A stretch of DNA of 64,000 nucleotides from Emydura subglobosa (Eukaryota; Chordata; Testudines; Chelidae), in the NCBI GenBank assembly GCA_007922225.1, contig ML679946.1, forward strand, positions 93,563,614 through 93,627,613. Direction: 5' to 3'. The notes under the pieces were generated by a model, which was given only the letters and a program-made list of their open reading frames with translations, was not told the DNA's origin and did no database searches. Positions 46,086 to 59,099 of this stretch are shown here, piece after piece (position 1 is the first letter of the stretch; each line of letters starts with the position of its first letter). Made by a program: the position numbers and the translations under genes.

Positions 46086-47855
46086 AGCTTTTTCATAGTA
46101 CTACTATCTTTAAAGTTATGAGTATTATAATAATTTCTCAGTGTTAATTTCCTCCACCATCTTGTCCAACCACAAAGTTTGGAAAGATCCATTTGGCTTT
46201 CCTCGGTCCTACTTTGTTCATTTCCTGCCCTTAGTAAAAAAAAGTTCTGTTCAGGTTGTGAGGTCAAAATACACAGAATAAGAGATCTTAATACAGATCT
46301 CTTTTTAAAATGTCTGCAGTTTCTTTTTTAAAAGCTCCCAATTTCTATCATACAATATAATAATTGGAACAAAAAAGAAACAGCTTTGATATCTTGAAGG
46401 TAAAGGATTATGTCTCAAAACTACACTGTATAGAATGGTTTAAGATTTAAATATTTAAAATTAAATAGAATGGTCCTGAGAACGAGGAGAAATGTTTCCA
46501 CTAAAACCGTCATGTGAATGGCTCTTTGTCCTGCTAGCTGAAAGCAAAGAGGCATTGCCCCTTTAAAAGCTCCCTTGAAGTAAGGGGGAAAGTTTACAGG
46601 GATGGACAGGAAGAGCAGGAAGCAGTTGGAACCAGGTTAAGACAAGGCCTCTGTGTTGCTGTTCCTGCTCACCAGAAGTGGAAAGGGATGTATCCTTGAT
46701 GCAGCCATGGAAAGGCCCTCTTTACCAGAATTGGGTTGGCAGCAACTATCCACCCATACACATAGTCGAAAATTGAAGTGGATTCCCTTTTGATCTGCTG
46801 TAGGCATTATGCTAGTTGCTCCTTTTCTTTGGCGGAGGCGGACTGGGGGGGGGGGCCATAATGGCTGAGGTGGGGTATGGGTTCTTTTGCCTTCCCCAGA
46901 ATAGTTAGGTAGAATAGGGAGGTTAGGTTATCAGTCAAAACTTAATATATAAAACTTGTGGCAGATTTCCAGGGCAGATATTTGGTACAGAAGGGATACT
47001 CTTATCAGATTAAATAGATTGGAAAAGGGGGATTTGGGGCTCTGGGCTCCACCCTCCTTTTCCTGGCTCCGATGAAGAGGGTTTGGAGCTTCTATGTTTG
47101 GATCACCAGGGAGCTGAGCCCCTCCTCCCTACACTGCACAATTTGTTGCTGAGTATCCTCAGATATTATAAGTGAACAAAACTGGTCAATTAAATCACAT
47201 CCATGGCCTCCTTTCTTTCTTCCAGTGTGGATGGACAAATGAGAGATGTTGATTTGCAGAGAAATTATAGATAGGATTCTCGTTTTCTTTGAAGTGAGTG
47301 GTTCTCTGCCAAGTACCTATATTTTAAATTGACCTGCTAGCAAAGAAGTGAAAGAAATGGTTTCTCTCTTTTGCAAATTGATTTAGTTCTTGGAATAAGA
47401 ACATTTTAACCATTATTATTATTATTATTTTAAACAGCCAGGTTTATAGAATGAAAGTAATTCTGACAGATCTAGCTTTCTAAACAGATTTAGGAATTCT
47501 ATACAGAGAACTGTAGGAATTACAGAGGATTGTAAAATTCTTCCAGTCACTTGTCAATTGTGTATCAATTCACACTTCTATTTTCTGTCTGACTAGACAT
47601 TACATAACCAAATACAGTATTTGTAATATGTATCTTCTTTAGGCATATCCTTTTCCAATGGGTTTTTGAAGTGTAACAGTAATTGAGATTATTTCTGTAA
47701 TACACGTACACTGATTTCAGTTTAAAATTAGCTGATCTGTTTACAAGACAACATTCTTATGAATATTTACATAGGTAATGAAATTATCAGGAACATGAAG
47801 TTGCTCTACTTTGTTTTGAATCATTTATAAAAACAACACATATAAAACTCCTTAC
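46086..47855. other. ASAP1 intron; GC-richer block may be an unnamed repeat
   Basis: 46500-47170 is richer in G and C, with GGGAGGTTAGGTTATCAGTC and GGGGGATTTGGGGCTCTGGG, text I associate with turtle dispersed repeats without a firm name. A 13-G run lies near 46845-46857 and an (ATT)n run at about 47413-47430. No gene. Confidence 0.35.
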
Positions 47856-48001
47856 CAGGTTTTTCAGTAGCGTTGATAATTCCTTAGTAAGTGTGGAAAA
47901 TTTTACAAAAGCAGTGCCCAGATCTGGGTTATCCCGACTTAAAAAATTACTTCCGAATTTATCTAATACTTGTGCATAGTTCTCCTCATTTTGAACATGA
48001 T
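47856..48001 (-). CDS. ASAP1: ASAP1 BAR-domain exon (2nd of 8)
   Basis: This 146-bp minus-strand exon lies between a TTTTCAG acceptor and a GTAAGG donor. With the base carried over it gives 49 codons, starting DHVQNEENYAQVLDKFGSNF, passing through SRDNPDLGTAFVKFS and ending LSTLLKNL in phase 0. It is the largest exon in the window and covers most of BAR helix 1. I see no frameshift, stop or odd residue. It lies in AT-rich DNA with no recognisable repeat within about 1.5 kb on either side. The next intron (15.7 kb) carries two CR1 copies on the plus strand, one on the minus strand, DIRS-4 and a Penelope-like tail. Confidence 0.97.
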
Positions 48002-49889
48002 CTGAAAAGAGAGGTTAAAAATTAGCAAGTTTCTTTCCTATAACTATCTATTTTAAATCTATACTTTAGTACAGAGTATTAATGAAACCAAACTGGTGAT
48101 TTCACAAACTAGCACCATTGTGTCAAGGAAAACAAATTATTGAATTTACTGAAAATTGGTTATTTTAATATTAAAAAGGACTGTTTAACATATAGGCAGA
48201 AGTTATTTTTATGTTACCATCTGAATTTAAGGTCACACATAATGACAATCAATGAAATACAAAATTTAACCATGATTAATAAAATAAAAAATTGCTCTTT
48301 ATCATACTTTTCACAGTTTTAAGTGAGAGCATTAGCTCATTTTGCAAAAAAGTATAAATATCTGTTTATGATGCACTGAAATTTACCTGGGTGTAAAAAT
48401 CACAATAAAGTTATAGCTGCTACTACTGCTAATGAAAGCACGTTTAATTACAAAACAAACTATGAAGTCAAAAGTATTAGAAGTATAAATATGGGATAAA
48501 TTTGACTCGCATTCTGAAGATTAAGCAGGAGAAACCCCCCTCATGTTTTGTATTATTCATAATAGAATGTTAGAATTTAAAGATCTCAGTGGAAAAGAAA
48601 ATATATTACTAAATGTCCATGAGGAATGTTATATTTTAATTTTGAAACACTAATTACAAATCAAGGATATCAATTTTGAAATGACTATGTTTTGATGTCA
48701 GAACCAAAGAATTAAGCTAATCTACACAATCTAAACAATAAAACCCTAAAATCCTAAACAGGAAGCAGATTCTGAATTAAGAGCCATCACCGTTCATTTA
48801 CATATTTTCTATTTCTTTTCTCTTCCTCTTTTCCTTTTTTCTAGCATCTCTCTGCTCTTCTTTCTGCTAGTTTGTGTCTCCCATTTGAATACCAGAGTAG
48901 AGGAAAAACGCTCACTATGCCCTCTTTCGTGATGTCAGTCTTCCAACTACTCACTCACAACACAAACTACTACACCAAACATGCACAAGTAATAGTGTTG
49001 AGAAGGGATCACTTGGTAAAATAGTGCATGCATAAGAGCAGGTTGAGGGGGGAGAATTAAGACTGCAGTATATGGCTTGTGGTGTACGGTAGCTGGGATA
49101 GCGTGTGCCTGTGGATGGAGAAGTAGAGGGTAGGTACTATAAGGTAACTTAAGTTTTCATTTCCTTGCTTTTGTGGTTTTGTGTCAGGTTGTGATGAGTG
49201 TTCTGAGTCTGATGAGTCATTTGAGATAATTACCTTGGAAACCTAAGGGCTCAACCAATCCACAAGCAAGAGTATAGCCAGATGACTCCAATTCAGATAT
49301 GCAGGATCCTAATGAAAGAAGCGATTCCAGTATGCTCAACATCGTTACCTTGTTGGGGTTACTCTATCTGGTACTTCTGACAGACTATTTCTGCTCACCC
49401 CTGTCCCTACTCCAGCTTGCGCCTGCTTCAGCTCCTATTCCAGCCATAGCCAGTCTCATGGCTGTTCTGACACTTGTATGGTATGTGTAGCAATCTTAAC
49501 TGCTTCCCAGCAATGTTCTGTGAATTAATATATACAATCTCATACACCTTAAACTATTTCTGCTGTGAGAAAGTTTAATGAACTGTTTGAAGCAGTTCTG
49601 GAAAAGATCTTTAGTCAGCTATTACTCTATTCTACATTCTTTTATCGCTCTTACCATCAAGTTTCCAGTAACACAACAAACAAGGTAACTAATGTCTGTC
49701 ATATGTGGCTCATTCTCTCTCATCCCTTCTAGAAGGGGAGAATTATATGGGCTGTGGAGCTTTTTGTTTTGGAAGAGTGTTTTCTCTCTCTTTTTTTTAA
49801 AAATACGCCTATTGCTGTGTGTTTATGTTTCAAAGAGCAAAGTCAAAGAAGTGCACCCTGCACTTGGAGTAGAAGGCAGCAAGGTATGT
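48002..49889. other. ASAP1 intron without recognised features
   Basis: About 1.9 kb of mostly AT-rich intron. The short open frames show no domain. Confidence 0.5.
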
Positions 49890-50940
49890 GATGGCCTTTG
49901 TGATGGGTGGAAGTTTGTTCTACAGTCTGGGATTAGCCATGAGAAACCACTGTCACCTGCTTAGAGCTTTAGGTGATTCTTTTAGAGATCCTGGGCCCCA
50001 GACACTATGTGCCTTTTAAATACGGACAGAAACTTGAAGGGTAGGTTACATGTCCTCACAGTCGTTTTTCTTGCTAACAAAGTGTACTGTAGCATTATGT
50101 ACTAGCTGGAGTTCTAAGGGCCAGTGGTTTCACACCCAGGTATATTGCATTGCTGTAATACAGATGAGAGGAGACAAACACATATATAACCAAGGCCAGG
50201 TCACTGGGCCATCTTGCTAATAGCGGTATAGTCATAGATGGTAAAGGATAAGTAAAGCTGTATCATCTGCATAATGCTGCCACCTGAATCCATGTCATCT
50301 TACCAGTTCATCTAGTGGCTGCATGTACATGTTGAACAGGACCAGCAAAAGAACTGCTCTTTCTGAGATTCTGCAGGTGAGAGGTGTAGTGGCCAAGGTG
50401 CAGTTTCTCATTTCTACTCTTTGGGCATAAACCTCCAAGAAGGACTTAAAACTATTTTAGAGCTTTCTCCTGGTCCCCTGCCTCTTCTCTCAGACAAGAC
50501 AATATCTCCAAGACAAGAGAAGGATGAGAACAGCTGTCTGCCCTCTATCCAGTGCCAGCAAGAGATCATCCATCAGTACCACTACAGATGTTTCCACCCC
50601 ACATCCAAATTATGCTGGGCCTAGGATATTGCCTTCAATTAGAAGAGCTTGTAGTTAGCCCTGGGCTAGCTTCTCTATGAGCTTGCTCAGGAACAGAAGA
50701 TGTTTTATTGGGCAGTTGTTGATTAAAACAGATGTATCCAGGATGGGTTTCTTCATTGTTGGTCAGACTATTGCACTGTGAAAAAAATGGAAGGGAAGAT
50801 TACTTCCCTGAATGAGGAAATGGCTATTTCAGTTATGAGTGGCACCAGCTGCTTATGAATCTCTTTCACCAGCCAGGAAGGGCATGTGTCACAATTTTTG
50901 GGATGAGATTCCCTCAAAGTATCCAATACTTCTTGAGAAG
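49890..50940 (-). mobile_element. L2-like LINE reverse transcriptase fragment
   Basis: Read on the minus strand in changing frames it gives CPSWLVKEIHKQLVPLI, then LLALDRGQTAVL (with frame breaks), FNMYMQPLDEL, HYADDTALLIL (the YADD catalytic box, near 50265) and SDLALVIYVFVSSHLYYSNA. These are RT to C-terminal landmarks of L2-type LINEs. It is heavily decayed with several frameshifts, so old. Confidence 0.65.
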
Positions 50941-52928
50941 CAAATGTACTTAAATATGGGAATACAGCTAAAGTAACTTGTGTGTGGTGGTTTTTTTGGG
51001 TTTTTTTTTTTTTTTTAAAGAATGCAGTCTTTAAAAGTCCAATTCTATAAATCTAATATTCTCCTTCCAACAGTTTGTTTGAATAGTGGGAGAGATAGGA
51101 TTATAAATGCCAACAAGAATTATGTTTCCTTCAGGTAGTAGTATGAGTGTCATTTTCTCCCAGTTGTAAATTTTGTCTGACAGTATTTGAATTACAGAAA
51201 ATAAATATTATTTTGATTTCAGATATGAAGTTGAAATCTTTTAAACACTATTTTTCTGTTGACTTCTACACTTTACTTTTAAAACCATGAATTTCATCAC
51301 AATCCATATGCAATAACCCATGATACATGAATCATCTTAGACACTAAAAAATAAAAAAAAATAAAAACCTGGCAGAAAGCCTCAAAAGAATTGCCCTTCC
51401 AAACCTTTAAAAAATATCTGCCAAGTACAAAGTTCCACTAAAGCCATCAGCGAAAACCAACGGTTTTTTCTTAAACTCAGATCAAAATTATGAAATTGCT
51501 CATAAACTTTTAACTGTATTTTGGAAATACTATTTTTTATAGTATATGTTTATAATTAATTTACATATATACCATTGTCATACTTATTGCAAACACAAAA
51601 ATTAATGTTATCAAGTGCCCCAAATTTTCAATCATATGATATTGTGGATTGGCAAATAGTAAATTATGTTTTTAATAAGACTACATTTGTTCTAAAAGCA
51701 TATACTTTTAATCAAATATCTTGGCATAAAAACCAAAGAAATCCTTATGCAATAATAAAATGTGTATTTTGTTTTGATGTAAATATGCACAAAGAGATTT
51801 CAGCTAAGGAGGAGTACTGGCTGATTCAGCCCTGGCTTAATGAAGCTCAAATGTGTCACAGTGTGTGTTCTGCTGTGAACGACGAATTAGGGAGCCATAG
51901 AAGTCAGAGATCAAAAAGACCCAGTAGATTATGCTGTTCCTTTCCTTGCCAATGCAGGATTTCTCGATACAGTATTTTTCTTAGTATTTTATTCAATCTA
52001 CTTTAAAAAAAAAAAAAAAAAAAGTGGTGGTAATCGCTATTCATGTGTTGGTTTGAAGCTTTAGATCAGACTATTACCATTACCAGGGCAAAAGGATATA
52101 TGTCCCATTCCGTTTCCTCCCCCAAGTTAGAAATGGGAAGTGAGGAAGGAAAAGGCTGATTATCCCAGAATTAACGCATGGGAGAGCCCTCCAAAATCTG
52201 AGGTAAGAGACAACACAAGTGCACGTGAGACTATTTTCATTTAAGGTAAAGTGAATACCACTATCAACAGTAAATAAGAAAACAAAATCCTAACATATGA
52301 AATACAATACTATGTATAAGGATATTTAATAATCTTTACTATAAAGTACATCTACAATATGTCCAATATATCTTTAAAATGGACTAGAAAATTATTCAAG
52401 CTTGAAAATCTGAAAATGTTTCCACCCAGACATTTCCATTAATTTTCTAGCCCATCTAGAAGTTATATAGGACATATTGCAAATGTACTTTATGGTAAAT
52501 AAAAATTTAAGTACATGAAAAACGGACACATATATAGAAGATATATGATACAATTGTAGAAGAGCTTACATCCTTTATTTATTTTTAAAACCTCTCTCCC
52601 TCATTCATCCTCTTGCCAGATATACTATTTCCTTGCATCCTATCATGTTTTATCTCACTATTGATCTGATCTTGCAAATACTTATGTGAGTAACTTTACT
52701 CGTTGTCTCAATGGAACTTTGCTTAAATGGGATTATTCAAGTGAATATGTTCATGTTTGTAGCACTGAGCCTCTAGATAAGATCCTTAGCAATGATCAGG
52801 GCTTTAAACCATGCACATGTGGCACCACATACAAATGATAAATAAGTAATTCTGCACTTCTGTTTCAATGCAAAGACTAAGGAAATGGGAAGGTCCCACT
52901 CACCATAGCATAGCACAGAATTCATATA
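50941..52928. other. ASAP1 intron, AT-rich
   Basis: AT-rich intron. The 143-residue open frame at 51575-52006 runs through AT-rich text without any domain and ends at an A17-20 tract (about 52003-52022). About 51790-52022 may be a retroelement tail with poly-A, family unknown. About 52655-52800 has imperfect text of a palindromic amniote MITE. Confidence 0.4.
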
Positions 52929-53295
52929 CAGTAGAACGTTACAGTCACAAACACCTCAGGAATGGAGGCTGTTCGTAACTTAAATGTTCGTAACTCAGAA
53001 AAAAACATGGTTGTTCTTTCAAAAGTTTGCAACTAAATATTGACTTAATATAGCTTTGGAACTTTGCTATATAGAAGAAAAATGCTTCTTTTAACCATCT
53101 TAATTTAAATGAAACAAGCACAGAAAGTTTCCTTATCTTTTCCAAAAAAATTTAAATTTTCCCTTTTTTTTAGTGGTTTATGTTTAACACACTGCTGTAC
53201 TGTACAGTATTTGCTGTCTGCTAACTGATTGCATACTTCAGGTTCCAAACAAGGTGTGTGTTGACTGGTCACTTTGTAACTCTGAGATTCTACTG
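52929..53295. mobile_element. Tc1/mariner-type MITE with TA target site
   Basis: The element begins CAGTAGAACGTTACAG directly after TA (52927-52928) and ends GAGATTCTACTG directly before TA (53296-53297). The reverse complement of the right end is CAGTAGAATCTCAGAGTTAC. Internal text (GTTCGTAACT, AGTTTGCAACTAAATATTGA) matches a common turtle MITE. Length is 367 bp and it is non-coding. Confidence 0.8.
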
Positions 53296-54014
53296 TAAGT
53301 CCATGACCCATCCAATGTGTAAAATATTATTTCATTTATTTTAAGATTACCAAATCGCTACAAATATTTGAACACTCGGTTTTCACAAGGCATACAACAA
53401 TCCGGATAACAGTCCAAAAGCTGGAAGTAGAAACTACTAATATGCATTAGTGATTTTCACTTCAATAATAGTCTGTTTTATCAATCTTAACAAATCAATG
53501 TATGTTTTTGTACTAAAAAATGCAATCAACAAATGAAACTAAAGTCTATTTGTGAAAATTAAGGAAAAACTAAAGTGTGTTATGTACCCAGTTCTTGATA
53601 CAGTACATAAAAGAATAGCTTTCTGCACTGCATAGAAAAAACAACAGGTTTACTGCATGTGTACTGGTGTTAATAAATATCTTCAATGAAGTACAGCACT
53701 TTGATGCAGTGATAAAGAGAGAGACAACATAGTCAGCGTAGCCTGTTATACATGAAGGAAGCCCTTCTGAACAGCTGACTCCCTGTATCTAATGTTATTT
53801 CATAGCAAGATGGAGTATAATACATTAATTTTGTTTGCATTGTTGTTGTAGCCATGTTGGTTCTCAATATGCCAACCTCTTTTATGGGCCACCTTGCGGA
53901 ACAATTTCTGAAAAAACGCACCACAAAACCAATGATAATCCTGAAATACATTTTCATCCTCTGGACAGACTACTAAGATTTCCACCACAATTTTAATAAC
54001 CACCACCCATCCAT
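53296..54014. other. ASAP1 intron with unassigned repeat-like text
   Basis: Contains GTTGTTGTAGCCATGTTGGT at about 53842, the end-type motif of the foldback/Penelope-like repeats of this genome. The minus-strand frames at 53733-54018 show no domain I can name. Confidence 0.35.
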
Positions 54015-54359
54015 CCAACTCTCTCTATGGTCACTCTGGTTTAGCAGTCACCAATGCAGTTTATTTACAGCATGCAAACCCATCACCTTACAACATACAG
54101 CTTGGGCTAGCAGCCTCAGGAACATCTCAGCTTCTGCAGGCAGAGCCTCTTCTTCCCTTTTACTTCCTCGCTTCTCTCCACCTTTATTTTCTTCACCTGG
54201 GCCTGTATATAGCCCCTGGTTAATTAGACAGACAGCTGCTTCCCCTTCACAAATCAGGTACAGGTGTCCCTAGCCAGATCCAATTTACCTCACTTAATTG
54301 GGGCTGGTGTGACAGAGGGCTGGCTAAGGGATTGCTGCCCAACACTCTGCCACACAGCA
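54015..54359 (-). mobile_element. LTR of a retroviral or gypsy-type element (3' LTR)
   Basis: Minus strand. A polypurine tract AAGGGGGGG (54360-54368) lies directly before TGCTGTGTGGCAGAG, the likely LTR start. A TATA-like CTATATACAGG lies at about 54203-54213 and AATAAA at 54060-54065. The 3' border is uncertain. No second LTR seen. Confidence 0.5.
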
Positions 54360-54700
54360 CCCCCCCTTATCAAGCCACCAGGTTCTTCCTTCCCTGTCCT
54401 CTCCTCCCTCTACCAGAGGGATCCCTATGGGGGAGTTCTCCTTTTTCCTTCGGGTGACCCTCAGGGCCCAGCTTGTGGGGTTCAGTCATCCCCCACCCAT
54501 AGAAATTATGTGGAGGACGGGTGCCCACATAGCTCCGCCACCACCCACAGTGGTGGGTTGCAACCCAGGTTGGTCCCTCCCCATTTTCCCCCATCCCTTC
54601 CAAATGGGGCATGGATGGTGGCATGGTGAGATCAAAACATCGGTCTCATTCCCTTCCTCAGTGGGAATGTGAAATAAATAAATTAGCCAATTCCCCATCT
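54360..54700 (-). mobile_element. Internal 3' tail of the LTR element
   Basis: Directly upstream of the LTR in element sense. The 84-residue Gly/Pro-rich frame (54370-54624) stops just before the polypurine tract, as the end of a pol or env frame would, but I cannot name it. The rest of the element is absent. Confidence 0.35.
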
Positions 54701-55874
54701 TACTACTTTCCAGTCCCTCTTAAAATTATTTTCTTGCTGCAATACTATTTAAAATACTTTCACATTTTTAAACCAAATATTTAGTCCTTTTTTGTGACGT
54801 GCACATCCATAAAAAACTGAGCTGAGAACTGCAAGAATTAGTACGCTGCATACAGATGCACACACCACAGAACATTTTTCCATTGCAATTTATGTAGCAC
54901 TCTTCCATAAGACTCTCTTTAAATTAATGGAGATTAGCTTGAAGCTATTCCATTGAATTAATAGGAAAAAACTATTGAAACTCACTCTATTAGTTATGAT
55001 GCAATTCACTGCCACTAAAATTCAAATGAGTGTTATTGGAAAGCTATCCAAAAAGATTCTCCACTGACTTCACATACCACCTTCAGTGAGACAAGAGACA
55101 GCTTCCAACTCACAAATCCAATCTGACTATTCCAGAAATATCTAACAAATTGGAGGGGCGACTGCAAAAAGCTTCTCAAACAGATTGGTATGACATTTAA
55201 ACTGATTTAAATTATTTTACTAACAGAAGAAAAATCTCCTGCCTTTCATGTTTCAACAGTAAAAAGGATTTGTGATACACCCAAACTTTCGAACTCTTCT
55301 TTCTCAGAACCTTTCAGAATCTGGTAAGAGATCTACCTTCTTCTGAATATCATTGTTCATATATCATTACAGGCAAAACAATTACATAACAATTACTTTC
55401 TGGAAAGCATGTATTAGATTAGAGACAGGTACTATTACTGTCCCAGTGTAATTTTATTTGCCTCCACTCTTAGCCAGTTTTGATTTTTCAAGAGTTTATG
55501 AGGTAGGTGAGAGTTTAATAAAGTCACAATATGATTTATCAACCTCACATGCCCCAAGTAAATAAAATATAAAATAAGTCTTCTGATCCCCCCAAATGTA
55601 GCTATTGGCCTTCCCCTACAATATGAAAATATCATCCACCTACTTCTTGAACTGATGTATGACATGAAGTTCTATTGCTGCCTTTGGTATCTTGTGTGGA
55701 GAAATTCTACTTGAATGAAATCTCAAGACACAAACTGATCTGCAATATTACCATCAGTCTCTGACTAGTTTGTTTTTACATTTATTTTTTCTTTGGAGGA
55801 GTCAATATATTTAATAGTATGTTCACTATTCACTTCCTTTATATTCCCCCCAAACTGTATAAGCCAATTCTTCC
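54701..55874. other. ASAP1 intron without recognised features
   Basis: AT-rich intron, no recognised gene or repeat. Confidence 0.5.
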
Positions 55875-56045
55875 TTATTAGAGAAACAAGCTGGGTTTGT
55901 TAATACCTTTTATTGGACTAACTTCCATTGGTGAGAGAGACAAGCTTTTTTAAGTTTGTCTCTTTCACCGACAGAAGTTGTTCCAATGAAAGATATTACC
56001 ACATATTATCTCGCTAACATCCTGAGACCAACAGTTACAATAACA
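55875..56045. repeat. Foldback repeat with ~70-bp arms
   Basis: The left arm (ACCTTTTATTGGACTAACTT, GGTGAGAGAGACAAGCTT) is matched by the inverted right arm (AAGTTTGTCTCTTTCACCGA, CCAATGAAAGATATTACCAC) with almost no spacer. Same family as 3046-3190. Confidence 0.7.
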
Positions 56046-58130
56046 CTGGATACAACTCTTCCTATGTTTATTAACTATAGTATGAATTAATTGCTCCTGT
56101 GTTCTGTTTCCAGTTTTAACTCCAAATGATCCCAACTGCACATTTTGAAAAGGGAATTACAGTATATATTACATACTTCATATGAAGAAAGTACTAAAGA
56201 TGTTTAAACCAATTTGTTTCTTGGAACATCATTTCTTTTCTGACTACTGACTAATTTTATATATATTCTTTTAACTTTTTGCTAGTCATTAATGGGTTTC
56301 TTTCTGGATCTTTGCGATTTATTCTTGCATTTTCTATTAATATTTATTTAAGTAAGTCATTTCAACATATCTTTCTTCCCTATAATGAACTGTCAGAGCA
56401 ATTTAGCCACCTTTAAACCTTATCAGTTCAGGTAGTTTTCAAAAATGACTTTGTTTTGACCAACATACTGCCTGCCCTCCACCATTAGACTTTAAAAGTT
56501 ACTTAAAATTATATAGTTTTCCAAATAATTTCCAGGGTGTGAAAAGGAAACAGAACTGAGCTTCAGATTTGACTTGGTGACAAACAGCTTTTTAATTTTC
56601 AACTATAACATTATTGTTTAAAATGGCTCCTAACTAATTTGATATCACTTTTTGATTAAATAGTTTACATAACATGCCATGGTTACCAGGTTTGAAGACA
56701 TTGAAACCAGCTTTATTCCAAAATATGGAGTAAACAACAACTGGAGGCTATGGTGCAATTCATGTATATTTCACAAGAGGGAGTAAATATTTTACAATTC
56801 TTAAAAGTTGGACAGTTTTGAAACTCAATCAGCATGTTCTTGTGTCAAGACCTCTTTAGAGCCAGATAAGCTACTTTGCAGGCCCACAGCACATTTACAA
56901 ATCTAATCTTCAGTAAAAGTAAATGCATTTCTGTCTAACAATGCATGTGGCAAAAGATAGTTATGTACACTCTATACTTGCATGAGGTGAAAAGCTAGGG
57001 AGTGAGGGAGGGGAGGATGTGTATGTTGTGGGGTTAGGATGGTGGGGGGAGAGGGAAATGGGGAGAAGCCACAAAGTAATATACATCGCTATTAAAAAGC
57101 CTTATAAGCACCAAATACATTAACCTACTAACACAGAACAACCTTTATCTTCTTTTTAAAACCTATAACACTGAGAAGTTGCTCTAAAGGGCAAGACATT
57201 TGCTAAGCTGAGCATGAGCGCCAACATATACAAATTGTGTTTTCCTGAAATTCAATATTTACAACATGGGTAATTGCATTTGAATAAAATGGCAAATGAC
57301 CAAGGGCTAATTCTGCTCTCCTAGATATCATGGACAAAACTCCTATTGATTTCAATAGAAATAGGTAGGAGCTGGCCCTGATAAGGTACACACTACCCAA
57401 ATAAATATTTGTGTTGATTGTTGACAATTTGTTATATTTGATTCCTGTTTAAGTTTACCAAATTTATTACGAATACCTACACATATACTAATAAAATGTA
57501 TTAATGGAGATTTGGCAAAGTACAGATCTCAAAAAGGACAAAATTTCATGACATATTTTCATTTTAGCCATTCATCCAAGTTCTTACACTGATGTCCATT
57601 ATCACTATCATTATCCCAGTATCCAAGGGTCCCCTAAGGGGCAAAAAATGACAAATATCTCTTTCTTCCCTGCTAACAAGACACACAGTCCTTTAATGTT
57701 TCCATTTTCTATTCATTATTATTTCATATAGGTGAGTGAGAGTGTTGATGAAAGGATACTGAATGTTTTAAAGTTTGGGCAAAAGGGTAGGTTTTGCATT
57801 TTAGTAGTGACAGTGAGGAAATTAATGGTCATCCTCATTTCATGTAGTAATGCATTCCATAATTCTGATCCAGGGTTCAATCTCCTACTGTCACATGCCT
57901 CCTCTTGTCAACCACTTTGCTATTCCAATGGAATGAACCTGTTGTGAGAGGTCATGGTAGCACAGGATGAGAAAGAGTTTCTCTCTTTCCCTCAGGTAGC
58001 CAAGATCAATTCAATGAGCTTTGGGAGAGAAAAATCAAGATGGAAACCTTGAAATATACTATTTCCAATAGGTTGTCAGGGGGCAGAGGCGTACTCCCAG
58101 CAACTTGTACTGCTGAACAGGCAAGCATAG
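56046..58130. other. ASAP1 intron with faint repeat traces
   Basis: AT-rich. About 57295-57400 resembles a palindromic amniote repeat (GGGCTAATTCTGCTCTCCTA, GATTTCAATAGAAATAGG). About 57735-58125 has LINE-like non-coding text of no clear family. Confidence 0.35.
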
Positions 58131-58915
58131 TCATAGAATCACAGAAGTGTATGACTTGAAGGCACTTCAAGAGGTCTTCTAGTCCAGTTCCCTGCACTCA
58201 TGGCAGAACAAAGTATTATCTAGATTATCTGACAGGTGTTTGTCTAACCTGCTCTTAAAAATCACTAATGACTTCTAATCTCTAATGAATGATTCCACAA
58301 CCTCCCTAGGCAATGTATTCCAGTGCTTAACTACCCTGATAGTTAGAAAGGTTTTCCTAATATCCAACCTAAAATGCTCTTGCTGCAATTTAAACCCAAT
58401 GCTTCTTGTCCTATCTTCAGAGGTTAAAAAGAACAATTTTGTCCCTCCTCCTTGTAACAACATTAAATGTACTTGAAAACTGTTATCATGTGTCCTCTCA
58501 GTTTTCTCTTCTCCAGACTAAATAAACCCATTTTTTTCAATCTTCCCTCATAATTGTTTTCTAAATCTGTAATCTTTTTTGTTGCTCTTCTTTGGACTTT
58601 CTCCAATTTGTCCATATCTTTGCTGAAATATGGTGCCCAGAACTGGACAAATACTTCAGATGAGACCTAATCAGCATGGAGAAGAGCAGAAGAATTACTT
58701 TTCATGTCTTGCTTACCACACTCCTGGTAATACATCCCAGAATGATGCTTGCTTTCTTTCGCAACAGTGTTACACTGTTGACTCTTGTTTAGCTTGTGAT
58801 CCACTATGACCCCCAGATCCCTTTCCGCAGTACTCCTTCCTAGAAAGTCATTTCCCATTTTGTATGTATGCAATTGATTGTTTCTTCCTAATTGGAATAC
58901 TTTGCATTTGTCCTT
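58131..58915 (-). mobile_element. CR1 LINE copy, RT C-terminus to 3' end
   Basis: Minus strand. The 3' end lies at the left (CATAGAATCACAGAAGTG, the CR1-type tail). Degraded RT C-terminal text includes RSTAERDLGVIVDHKLNKSQ (58667-58873) and [20 protein letters not shown] (58275-58463). Several stops. It ends 112 bp from an ASAP1 exon. Confidence 0.85.
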
Positions 58916-59026
58916 AAGAGCATCACCTACTCTTTAAATTTAATATGCAGCGAACAACAAAGCAAACTTTGTAAACATTATTTAACAGAATGCTTTAGAT
59001 TGTCACATAAGACCAAAAACACTTAC

Positions 59027-59099
59027 CTTGCCCAGAATTATATATTGCTTTTACAGACTTTTTCACTTTCTGTAGTGCAGTTCTGTCTTGATCCAATGC
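59027..59099 (-). CDS. ASAP1: ASAP1 BAR-domain exon (1st of 8 in window)
   Basis: Read on the minus strand, this 73-bp exon begins after an ATTATAG acceptor and ends at a GTAAGT donor. It encodes ALDQDRTALQKVKKSVKAIY followed by NSGQ, then leaves one base of the next codon (phase 1), which the following exon completes as Asp. This is the early part of the first BAR helix, which in the family packs in the antiparallel dimer. The preceding exon (ending ...LLEE in the human protein) was looked for up to 64000 and not seen, so the upstream intron exceeds 4.9 kb. A minus-strand CR1 copy ends 112 bp downstream of this exon in the gene's sense. Confidence 0.96.

Noticed and set aside
51575..52006. 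143-residue open frame
   Set aside because: AT-rich composition, no recognisable domain, and it ends at a poly-A tract; probably intron and retroelement tail.
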